A DNA stretch of 5,356 nt from Rhodospirillales bacterium. GTDB lineage: Bacteria; Pseudomonadota; Alphaproteobacteria; Rhodospirillales; Casp-alpha2. The stretch spans positions 839 to 6,194 of the forward strand of contig JANRAT010000145.1 in NCBI GenBank assembly GCA_030727885.1, in the 5' to 3' direction. Positions 1-4,913 of the stretch are shown here, piece after piece. The notes under the pieces are model-generated. The model did no database searches, was not told the DNA's origin, and saw nothing but the letters and a program-made list of their open reading frames with translations. The position numbers and the translations under genes are program-made. Numbering within the stretch: the first letter of the stretch is position 1; every line of letters begins with the position of its first letter.

Positions 1-101
1 ATCTTGTGAGTCGGCTACCCCTTCCTGTGCTCGCCGGTTGGGTGCTTGAGCGGTCCTGCAAGCCCTATCGGCTTAATCCCAATTTGCGTTTCATGGATTG
101 A
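1..101 (+). CDS. 3' end of an unidentified protein (partial, enters from the left edge)
   Basis: The frame whose first complete codon starts at position 3 stays open to a TGA at 99-101, giving about 32 residues that end in PYRLNPNLRFMD. Codon third positions look coding (mostly G, C or T), and the other two + frames stop early: at once in one, after 15 codons in the other. The visible tail holds a short hydrophobic-basic stretch (LPLPVLAGWVLERSCKPYR), with no motif I can tie to a family. It lies 60 nt upstream of the deacetylase start in the same orientation, so it may be the preceding gene of the same surface-sugar operon. The tail is too short to name a product. It could also be a chance open frame, because 33 sense codons is not decisive. 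Confidence 0.5.
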   Translation, partial: LVSRLPLPVLAGWVLERSCKPYRLNPNLRFMD

Positions 102-161
102 TGCACGTATCGTTGTCTCAGCGTCCGGCAGGGTCGGTTATGCCGGTAAAGGCGAAGCGTT

Positions 162-881
162 ATGTTTTCGAGGAATGCACCGATGTTTTTGGCCAGATTT
201 AAGGGGCTTCGCGTACCGGTAGTGCATCGGCTGGCGCGTCAGACCCGGCAACGGATGGCGCTGACGATCGATGACGGCCCGACGGATGATTGCACGCCGG
301 CACTTTTGGCTGTTTTGGCCAAGCACCGGATCAGGGCGAGCTTTTTTGTCGTTGGCGAACGCGCGTCCCGCCATCCTGACGGGTTAAAAGCAATAATTGA
401 CGGTGGCCATGAGCTGCTATCGCATGGGTTTAGCCATGTCCGCTTTGACCGGCTGACGACGCAGCAGATCGCTGATGAAATGGATGCGACAGAAGACATG
501 CTGGCAGCTTTTCGCCCGACGCCATCGCCTTATCCGATGCGCTTGCCGTTTGGTGAAGGGTGGCGTGATCGTGCCGTGCATCAGGCATTGTACGAGTGGC
601 GGGCGGATTGCCGTATCGTGCATTGGACTCTCAGCGTTGCCGACTGGGAAATTGCGACACGATGCTCCGATATTCAGGACATTGAACGCGAATGCGATCA
701 AACCGTTGCACGCGTAATGTCGACACCCAGATTGCCGGGGCAGATCATGCTGCTGCACGATACGCCGATCGATCAGACGCATGCGCTGGCCCCGGAAGTT
801 GCCCCGATCTTGATTGATAAACTTGCCCATGCCTGCGCCGAAAAAGGGGTGCTGGTCGGTCCTCTGGGGACGGTGATCTGA
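162..881 (+). CDS. polysaccharide deacetylase, CE4/NodB-homology family
   Basis: Predicted metal-dependent deacetylase that removes acetyl groups from an N- or O-acetylated sugar. All expected CE4 motifs are visible, numbered from the ATG at 162: TIDDGP (35-40, catalytic Asp and metal Asp), SHGFSH (87-92, metal-binding His88 and His92), RLPFG (127-131), a DW pair in VADWE (159-163), and LLHD (197-200, catalytic His). At 239 residues it is essentially the bare catalytic domain. No signal peptide or membrane segment is seen, so it probably acts in the cytoplasm, on a nucleotide- or lipid-linked intermediate rather than on finished wall polymer. The in-frame ATG at 183 (residue 8) has the better ribosome site, GAGGAA at 170-175, so the true protein may be 232 residues. 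It ends 19 nt before a methyltransferase gene, which suggests joint work on a surface glycan. The substrate cannot be read from sequence. Confidence 0.92.
   Translation: MFSRNAPMFLARFKGLRVPVVHRLARQTRQRMALTIDDGPTDDCTPALLAVLAKHRIRASFFVVGERASRHPDGLKAIIDGGHELLSHGFSHVRFDRLTTQQIADEMDATEDMLAAFRPTPSPYPMRLPFGEGWRDRAVHQALYEWRADCRIVHWTLSVADWEIATRCSDIQDIERECDQTVARVMSTPRLPGQIMLLHDTPIDQTHALAPEVAPILIDKLAHACAEKGVLVGPLGTVI
170..175 (+). promoter_or_regulatory. ribosome binding site favouring the ATG at 183
   Basis: GAGGAA lies 7 nt before the in-frame ATG at 183. The upstream ATG at 162 has only a diffuse AAGGCGAA before it. The site lies inside the longer reading frame, so it argues for the shorter deacetylase start, although both starts are possible. 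Confidence 0.5.
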
Positions 882-900
882 TGGCCGGGTATTTGTTCGC

Positions 901-1524
901 ATGAAAAAGCCGGACTGGATGAAGAAAAAGGCCTTGATGGCCTGGCTTGTACGCCGCTGGGGTTGGGACCGCACGCATTGGGAGCGGGTCGTGGAATATC
1001 GGAAATGCTTTGCGTTTTTGCATGCGCAATCGCCAGAGACACTGAATGCCCTGGAAATTTCCGGCGAGGGCGTCTGGAACAAAGCGGTTCGTTTTAAAAC
1101 CTACCGCAGCATCGGTTATCCTGAATACGATTTGTGCGCAGCAGCCTATCCGGCACAATTTGATGTCGTGATCGCTGATCACGTTCTGCCACACGTCGAT
1201 TGCCCGTCTCGTGCTGTGGAAAATCTTTACGCCATGCTGCGAGATGGCGGCCATCTGATCGTCACGTCATCGTTTCTGGTTCGTGTTGAAGGCTCCCCTG
1301 TCGATTGTTCACGATGGACCGAACGAGGCTTGAAGAATCTTCTCGTCGCTGGCGGTTTTGACCCCGAATCCGTGCATACGGACTCATGGGGTAACCGGTC
1401 ATGCGTTAAGGCGAATTTCCGACGATGGGTGCCGTATGGGTTCGGCTTGTTTCGATCTCTGAAGAACGAACCCAAGTTCCCCGTATCGGTTTGGGCAATA
1501 GCTCGCCGCCAAAAGGATGCATGA
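901..1524 (+). CDS. class I SAM-dependent methyltransferase (Methyltransf_11-like)
   Basis: Predicted cytosolic methyl transferase using S-adenosylmethionine, 207 residues. Visible Rossmann-fold elements in order: motif I ALEISGEG (50-57, cofactor loop), FDVVIADHVLPHV (87-99, matching the usual FDxVxxxxVLEHV strand and helix), LRDGGHLIVTSSF (113-125, the xLxxGGxLxxxxP strand), and a later SPVDCSRWT segment (132-140) of the kind seen in sugar or lipid methyltransferases. The C-terminal SWGNRSCVKANF segment also fits that subgroup. Motif I keeps only two of the usual glycines (Gly55, Gly57). The start is uncertain: ATG 901 has no clear ribosome site and may depend on coupling to the deacetylase. 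An in-frame ATG at 937 has AAAAAGG at 925-931 and would give 195 residues. The deacetylase neighbour suggests O- or N-methylation of a surface glycan, but the acceptor is unknown. Confidence 0.85.
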   Translation: MKKPDWMKKKALMAWLVRRWGWDRTHWERVVEYRKCFAFLHAQSPETLNALEISGEGVWNKAVRFKTYRSIGYPEYDLCAAAYPAQFDVVIADHVLPHVDCPSRAVENLYAMLRDGGHLIVTSSFLVRVEGSPVDCSRWTERGLKNLLVAGGFDPESVHTDSWGNRSCVKANFRRWVPYGFGLFRSLKNEPKFPVSVWAIARRQKDA

Positions 1525-1628
1525 GCAGGCCGGTGTCATCTGTTCGCCAAACTGTTTTGAAATGGGTCCAGGGCTCGTCTTATTTTTGTTCTTATCCCTT
1601 GCTCGTCGTGTCGAGTCTTATAGTGTGA
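1521..1628 (+). CDS. possible 35-residue ORF overlapping the methyltransferase stop
   Basis: An ATG at 1521 overlaps the methyltransferase TGA (ATGA, 1521-1524) and opens a 35-codon frame ending at TGA 1626-1628. AGGA (1514-1517) precedes it, but only 3 nt away, closer than usual. The predicted peptide is basic at the start, contains LKWVQG, and ends in a hydrophobic stretch (YPLLVVSSLIV), so it might associate with a membrane. I do not recognise it. Stop-start overlaps arise easily by chance, and it may simply be untranslated spacer. Confidence 0.2.
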   Translation: MSRPVSSVRQTVLKWVQGSSYFCSYPLLVVSSLIV

Positions 1629-1630
1629 TG

Positions 1631-1659
1631 CGTATCAAAGCGTGTAAGGCGTTGATACG
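1631..1659 (+). repeat. 8-bp perfect inverted repeat, candidate operator
   Basis: CGTATCAA (1631-1638) is repeated in inverse complement as TTGATACG (1652-1659), separated by 13 nt. The half-site centres are 21 bp apart, about two helical turns, which suits a dimeric DNA-binding protein reading one face of the helix. A GC/GC pair further inside (1640-1641 with 1649-1650) would also allow a small RNA hairpin, but no T tract follows, so a terminator is unlikely. It lies about 50-75 nt upstream of the start at 1708, a reasonable place for an operator. No regulator is identified. Confidence 0.4.
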
Positions 1660-1697
1660 GTATTAATCGGATGAGTGAGACTTTTTACAATCGAGTC

Positions 1698-1702
1698 AGG
1701 GG
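1698..1702 (+). promoter_or_regulatory. ribosome binding site deciding the ATG at 1708
   Basis: AGGGG lies 5 nt before the ATG at 1708. The frame is open further upstream to a GTG at 1675, but that codon has no comparable site, so the start at 1708 is preferred. Confidence 0.55.
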
Positions 1703-1707
1703 CTTGG

Positions 1708-2685
1708 ATGGGCGACGTTAAAGCAGATAACGCGACACCGGTAAAACTTGTCAATCCGGATGGAACAACCAACTGGAGAGTGGTTTTCGACGATCCGGCA
1801 CAAGGGATCGTTGCCGCCGTCGGCGCAACACAATCTGTCGAGCAACTGCGTTCGGTCATGACGAACATTGCTCTGCTGTTGTTCAAGCGCAAGCGCGATG
1901 ATGAACCACGGGCTGAATTTCTGAACATGATTAATAATGTCATTGATTCAAAACCCGATGACAGCATTGAGGCGATCAGCGCCCGGATCATCAGCATTCT
2001 TGATGCCGAAAAGAATCTGCGGATCGAGAAAGCGGCATTGCATGCAAAGAACAAGGCTGCCGGCCAGAGCATCGAACGGCGTCGCAATAAGGCAAAACCA
2101 GGCCTTATGAACAACCCGGTATATCTAACCATGGCCATTGGTGGGTTTCTGATTGTCGCACTGCTGGCCCTTCTGGGGTTTTATCACTACATGGCTAAAG
2201 CGCCGGCTGAACAGGCCGCGGATGAACAGCCTCCGGCGCAACAAGAACAATCGCCTGCTACGGCCGAAAAGCCGGCCGCTGAGATCGCGCCGGAGATAAA
2301 GGCGCCGCCAAAAAAAGAGATTGTCAAACTGGCGCTCAAGCCGGTGTTGATCAATATCAATAAAGGCGGATCACAAAAGCGGCTGTCTCTCGTGCCGCTT
2401 CTCGATATTGACGAGAATCAAAAAATTACACCGGTCTGTGATTACCTGCCGCGCATTATGGAAGGCATTCTGTTTCGCCTTAACGCCATGACGGAACAGG
2501 GTAGGGATATCAACCCGATGGCGCTCAGGGACGTCTCGGCAAATGTTGTCAAAGATATCAATGCCCGCGCCGGTTCCCAGAAGATCGGCCCAATGATTCT
2601 GGTCGACAGCCGAAAACTGCCCTCCAAGATCGTATTATCGGCGACCAAGGGCTGCGAGCGTGTTATTCTTGAAAAACTACCCTGA
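1708..2685 (+). CDS. single-pass membrane protein with FliL-like periplasmic domain and large cytoplasmic N-terminus
   Basis: 325 residues from ATG 1708. Four parts are visible: (1) residues 1-135, soluble and rich in charge, with WRVVFDDPAQG (23-33), a helical LRSVMTNIALLLFKRKRDDEP segment (47-67) and a basic end (RRRNKAK, 124-130); (2) one membrane helix at about 138-160; (3) a Pro/Ala/Glu/Gln linker, about 163-204; (4) a C-terminal domain, about 205-325. Positive charges before the helix predict N-in, C-out. The C-terminal part resembles FliL, the inner-membrane protein that surrounds flagellar stators: a ProVal-Leu-Ile-Asn-Ile strand (212-217), then DYLPRIMEGILFRLN (245-259), comparable with the YLPEV helix of E. 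coli FliL as I remember it. FliL normally has a very short cytoplasmic tail, so the 135-residue N-terminal domain is unusual. Two periplasmic cysteines (244, 316) could form a disulfide. The FliL link is inference from pattern; the N-terminal domain I do not recognise. No flagellar gene is nearby. Confidence 0.75.
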   Translation: MGDVKADNATPVKLVNPDGTTNWRVVFDDPAQGIVAAVGATQSVEQLRSVMTNIALLLFKRKRDDEPRAEFLNMINNVIDSKPDDSIEAISARIISILDAEKNLRIEKAALHAKNKAAGQSIERRRNKAKPGLMNNPVYLTMAIGGFLIVALLALLGFYHYMAKAPAEQAADEQPPAQQEQSPATAEKPAAEIAPEIKAPPKKEIVKLALKPVLININKGGSQKRLSLVPLLDIDENQKITPVCDYLPRIMEGILFRLNAMTEQGRDINPMALRDVSANVVKDINARAGSQKIGPMILVDSRKLPSKIVLSATKGCERVILEKLP

Positions 2686-2700
2686 CCCGAAACAACTTTT

Positions 2701-2705
2701 AAAGG
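2701..2705 (+). promoter_or_regulatory. ribosome binding site for the GTG start at 2715
   Basis: AAAGG lies 9 nt before GTG 2715 and supports this non-ATG start. No in-frame ATG lies close enough downstream to preserve the first strand of the fold (VLRVGV). Confidence 0.5.
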
Positions 2706-2714
2706 CAGTCCAAC

Positions 2715-3443
2715 GTGTACCAGGAAATACTCTCAGAACTCAGTCAGCCCGGCGTGCTTCGTGTCGGTGTCAATCTCGGCAACATTTTGCTGGTAACCGG
2801 CAAGAGCGCCAACGGTGACCCCGAAGGGGTATCCCCTGATATGGGCGCTGCCATTGCCGACATGCTCGGTGTCGAAGTGAAATACGTAACCCGCCAGACG
2901 CCCGGCGAAGTGGCTGACGCATTAGCCGAGAACGCCTGGGATATTGCCTTGATCGCGTTTGAACCGGAACGGGCGAAAACAATCCATTTCTGTGCGTCCT
3001 ATGTGGAAATCGAAGCAACCTATCTGGTGCCGGCGGGATCCAAGTTGCAGACAATTGATGATGTCGACCAACCAGGTGTCCGCATCGCGGTATCCGAACG
3101 GGCAGCCTATGACCTTTATCTGTCGCGGACGCTGAAGCACGCAACCCTGCACCGCGGCAAGGGATTGCCGGGCGCATTCGAGCTTTTTAAAACCGAGAAG
3201 CTGGATGCTTTGGCAGGACTGGTCCCGGCCCTCAAGGAAAACGCCGCCGCCATGCCGGGCTCACGGTTGATCCCGGGGCGCTACACGTCGGTGCGTCAGG
3301 CGATTGGCACAAAGCCGGAAAACAAGGCGCTGGCGGCTTTCCTTGATGGATTTGTCGCCGAAGCCAAGTCAGACGGTTTTGTTGCAGAGCTGCTGGAAAA
3401 GCACGGTGTGACCGGCAAATTGCAGGTCGCTTCCGACGTCTGA
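2715..3443 (+). CDS. signal-less family-3 solute-binding protein (SBP_bac_3 fold)
   Basis: 242 residues with the two-lobe fold of amino-acid-binding proteins from ABC uptake systems. The fold starts almost at the N-terminus: GVLRVGVN (13-20), then PEGVSPDMGAAIADMLGVEVKYV (36-58, the usual GfdvDlaxaiA region), then WDIALIAFEPERAKTIHF (75-92), where Arg86 occupies the place of the arginine that grips the ligand carboxylate in HisJ-type proteins. The second lobe contains GVRIAVSERAAYD (121-133) and KLDALAGL (162-169), with Asp164 at the position that often binds the ligand amino group. There is no signal peptide, lipobox or membrane helix, and only about 12 residues precede the fold, so it should stay in the cytosol. 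No permease or ATPase lies beside it. It follows the FliL-like membrane protein by 29 nt and is probably co-transcribed. Possible roles are a cytosolic ligand sensor or a partner of the neighbour's cytoplasmic domain. Small amino-acid-like ligands are plausible but unproven. Confidence 0.82.
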   Translation: MYQEILSELSQPGVLRVGVNLGNILLVTGKSANGDPEGVSPDMGAAIADMLGVEVKYVTRQTPGEVADALAENAWDIALIAFEPERAKTIHFCASYVEIEATYLVPAGSKLQTIDDVDQPGVRIAVSERAAYDLYLSRTLKHATLHRGKGLPGAFELFKTEKLDALAGLVPALKENAAAMPGSRLIPGRYTSVRQAIGTKPENKALAAFLDGFVAEAKSDGFVAELLEKHGVTGKLQVASDV

Positions 3444-3445
3444 AG

Positions 3446-3480
3446 AAAAAGGGCGGCATCATGAATGCCGCCCGTATTTC
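3446..3480. terminator. bidirectional intrinsic terminator between convergent genes
   Basis: GGGCGGCAT (3451-3459) pairs perfectly with ATGCCGCCC (3465-3473) around a 5-nt loop, giving a GC-rich 9-bp stem. On the - strand the stem is followed by TTTTTCTT, a strong tract, 16 nt after the stop of the small periplasmic gene. On the + strand it begins 8 nt after the binding-protein stop, but the downstream tract GTATTTC is weaker. It most likely serves both converging transcripts and works best on the - strand. Confidence 0.88.
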
Positions 3481-3488
3481 TGCTGCGA

Positions 3489-3794
3489 TCAGTCTATCCG
3501 AAGACGACCCGGCTTTTCGATGGTAACGACATCGCGCTGTTCAGCGGAAACGGATTCCGCTTCGTCGCCTTTGCCCAGCGAGACAATGCATGCCTCACAT
3601 ACGCCGGTACGAACTTCACCCGGTTTAAGGGTGATCAGGGTGTCGTTGGTTTCGGTTCCGTTGGCGCTTTTCCAAACACTCAACAGAACTTCCTGTGGTT
3701 TTTCATCTTCGTTACGAACATCGACGGCATAGGCTGCGGTCGAGACGAGCAGAACTGCCCCTGCCAAGGTAAGACTCAGCTGACGCGAAAACAT
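3489..3794 (-). CDS. small secreted periplasmic protein with a Cys-x-x-Cys pair
   Basis: 101 residues from the ATG at 3794. The N-terminus is a clear Sec signal peptide: MFSRQ, a hydrophobic core LTLAGAVLLVST, then AYA with cleavage expected after Ala23. The mature protein is about 78 residues, acidic and probably all beta, with VDVRNEDEKPQEVLL near its start, LKPGEVRTG (56-64), CEAC (66-69) and an ending of VVTIEKPGRLRID. The frame is open for 19 more codons upstream (to 3851), but that would bury the signal peptide; GGAGA at 3803-3807 sits 8 nt before the chosen start and decides it. The CxxC pair may form a disulfide or bind metal. I do not recognise the family with certainty, although small alphaproteobacterial secreted proteins of this look are common. 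It stands alone: 114 nt from the upstream hydrolase gene, with its own promoter candidate and terminator. Confidence 0.83.
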   Translation of the reverse strand: MFSRQLSLTLAGAVLLVSTAAYAVDVRNEDEKPQEVLLSVWKSANGTETNDTLITLKPGEVRTGVCEACIVSLGKGDEAESVSAEQRDVVTIEKPGRLRID

Positions 3795-3802
3795 CTTCAA
3801 TT

Positions 3803-3807
3803 TCTCC
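3803..3807 (-). promoter_or_regulatory. ribosome binding site setting the start of the small periplasmic protein
   Basis: On the - strand GGAGA lies 8 nt before the ATG at 3794. This is the best-spaced ribosome site near any start of this frame and agrees with the signal peptide beginning at that ATG. Confidence 0.65.
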
Positions 3808-3875
3808 GATAAGCACCGGCGCAATGCTGGAACGCGATATCCTTCGGGCAAATCCCGGGTTTCTGCAATGAGTAT

Positions 3876-3904
3876 TTATCAGCTTTTGGTAATATTTCCG
3901 TGAA
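3876..3904 (-). promoter_or_regulatory. candidate promoter for the small periplasmic gene
   Basis: On the - strand, TTCACG (3899-3904) and TGATAA (3876-3881) are separated by 17 nt, resembling a housekeeping -35/-10 pair in a locally AT-rich stretch. It begins just after the hydrolase stop codon and would give a leader of about 75 nt. The match to consensus is partial. Confidence 0.3.
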
Positions 3905-3908
3905 GCGA

Positions 3909-4913
3909 TTATTCAGTGAGAAATGTCTTCGCTCGGGCGTCGGCACCCGACGGCAGGGCGGATGCCGGGTCGTCCAGCCAGTGTGCGATATCTAACCAGA
4001 TCGTTTCGGCTTCCAGATCGCGAAGCAGCATGTGATAGCCGCCCGGGTAAACTGCAAACATCCTCTTTTCCTGGGGCTCCGGCGGCAAGCGGTCGAGCAT
4101 CATTCGGGTCGGCCCGGCGCGGACGATTTCATCGCGCTCCCCGTACAGGATCAGAGACCGGGCATTGAAGCCTTTGGCGTCAGACAGGGCTTCGCTCATC
4201 AGGTCGACAAGCCCGCTGATGGCATCGACACGGGTTCCCTTGATGACCAGAGGATCGCGGCCAAGGGCGATCAGCATCTTGATGTTGTCGCTGGGTTTTA
4301 TATTCAAGCCTTGGCCCGACAGGGGCACCGCCGGGATGGTATGGGCAGCCAGCCACAGCGCCGAATTCTGATACCACGGCATTGATTCGCGGCCCCAGAC
4401 CGCCGGAGCCGACAGGATCGCGCCTTTGATCCAGGGGGTGTCGTTTCCCGCCAGCAATGTCATGACAACGGCACCGCCCATGCTTTCACCGAGCACATAC
4501 AGCGGCACGCCCGGGTATATCTCGCTGATGGCACGGGTAAAATCGCGCGCATCCATGCGGTAACGATCAGTTGCAAACCAGCGGCCATGGAACAGACTGC
4601 CGCCGAAACCCCGCTGGTCATAGGCGTAGCTGGCAATGCCCCGGGACTTCAGGTACACAGCCGGTGTCTCGAAAAATGCCGAATAGTCATTAAAGCCGTG
4701 CAGCGCGACGATCACGGCTCGGGGTGGTGCGCCTTCAGGCAGCCATTGCCGATATGGCAGCGTCAGTCCGTCTCGGGTGGCAAAGTGCGATGCATGTAGC
4801 TGCGGCTGCCAGCGCGGCGGACCCGCATCGATGAATTGCGGGGAACAGGCGCTCAAATAAAAAAGGAAAAGAACAATCAGGAGGCCGGCGAAATTAAACC
4901 TATGCCGCCGCAT
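3909..4913 (-). CDS. lipoprotein alpha/beta hydrolase (serine hydrolase, Hydrolase_4 / monoacylglycerol-lipase-like)
   Basis: 334 residues. A lipoprotein signal comes first: MRRHRF, a hydrophobic core (8-19) and the lipobox LSAC (20-23), so Cys23 should carry lipid. The residue after Cys is Ser, not Asp, which by the E. coli sorting rule favours the outer membrane. The enzyme domain shows HGFND (72-76, oxyanion region), YDQRGFGGS (98-106), the nucleophile elbow GESMGG (142-147, Ser144), the acid in LYGERDEIV (256-264, Asp261) and the base in PGGYHMLL (290-297, His294), so the catalytic triad is complete. This pattern fits the S33/monoacylglycerol lipase group, which cleaves ester bonds of lipids or lysolipids; the real substrate is unknown. 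Its ATG lies 14 nt inside the end of the upstream ABC ATPase gene and has no strong ribosome site, so translation is probably coupled to that gene. The operon suggests a role linked to export or turnover of an envelope lipid or ester. Confidence 0.9.
   Translation of the reverse strand: MRRHRFNFAGLLIVLFLFYLSACSPQFIDAGPPRWQPQLHASHFATRDGLTLPYRQWLPEGAPPRAVIVALHGFNDYSAFFETPAVYLKSRGIASYAYDQRGFGGSLFHGRWFATDRYRMDARDFTRAISEIYPGVPLYVLGESMGGAVVMTLLAGNDTPWIKGAILSAPAVWGRESMPWYQNSALWLAAHTIPAVPLSGQGLNIKPSDNIKMLIALGRDPLVIKGTRVDAISGLVDLMSEALSDAKGFNARSLILYGERDEIVRAGPTRMMLDRLPPEPQEKRMFAVYPGGYHMLLRDLEAETIWLDIAHWLDDPASALPSGADARAKTFLTE

Larger units (their letters stand above)
1525..1707 (+). other. 183-nt intergenic spacer between the methyltransferase and the membrane protein
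   Basis: This spacer holds the weak 35-codon ORF, a 12-codon ORF at 1628-1666 linked to it by TGATG, a T-rich patch near 1581-1594 with no stem before it (so not a convincing terminator), and a perfect inverted repeat at 1631-1659. It probably carries the promoter of the downstream two-gene unit. No pair of -35 and -10 hexamers with acceptable spacing stood out; TACAAT at 1686-1691 resembles a -10 box but would place the transcript start on top of the ribosome site. Confidence 0.6.

Noticed and set aside
84..113. Possible promoter TTGCGT / TATCGT with an 18-nt gap upstream of the deacetylase
   Set aside because: The -35 matches consensus at only three positions, and the neighbouring genes are close and co-oriented, so read-through from upstream is simpler.
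101..202. 33-codon frame starting at the TGATG (99-103) after the left partial gene
   Set aside because: It overlaps the deacetylase start region, has no good ribosome site, and its peptide has no hydrophobic segment or motif.
417..1082. 221-codon open frame on the - strand across the deacetylase and methyltransferase genes
   Set aside because: It lies antisense to two genes with clear family motifs, spans the gap between them, and its translation is rich in Arg, Cys and His with no recognisable domain. The overlapping 169-codon frame at 745-1254 is rejected for the same reasons.
1572..1600. T-rich patch after the methyltransferase, considered as a terminator
   Set aside because: No stable GC-rich stem precedes the T run, so there is no intrinsic terminator that I can support.
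2770..3177. 135-codon open frame on the - strand inside the binding-protein gene
   Set aside because: It is antisense to a well supported fold, and its Arg-rich, low-complexity translation is typical of a reverse-strand shadow.
3465..3812. 115-codon open frame on the + strand over the small periplasmic gene
   Set aside because: It overlaps the terminator stem and is antisense to a gene with a signal peptide and a good ribosome site. It has no ribosome site of its own and no family resemblance.
3845..3857. Short CGGG...CCCG inverted repeat in the leader of the small periplasmic gene
   Set aside because: The stem is only 4 bp, with no wider pairing and no conserved riboswitch-like pattern.
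4032..4385. 117-codon open frame on the + strand inside the hydrolase gene
   Set aside because: It is antisense to a gene with a full catalytic triad, and its translation shows no domain.
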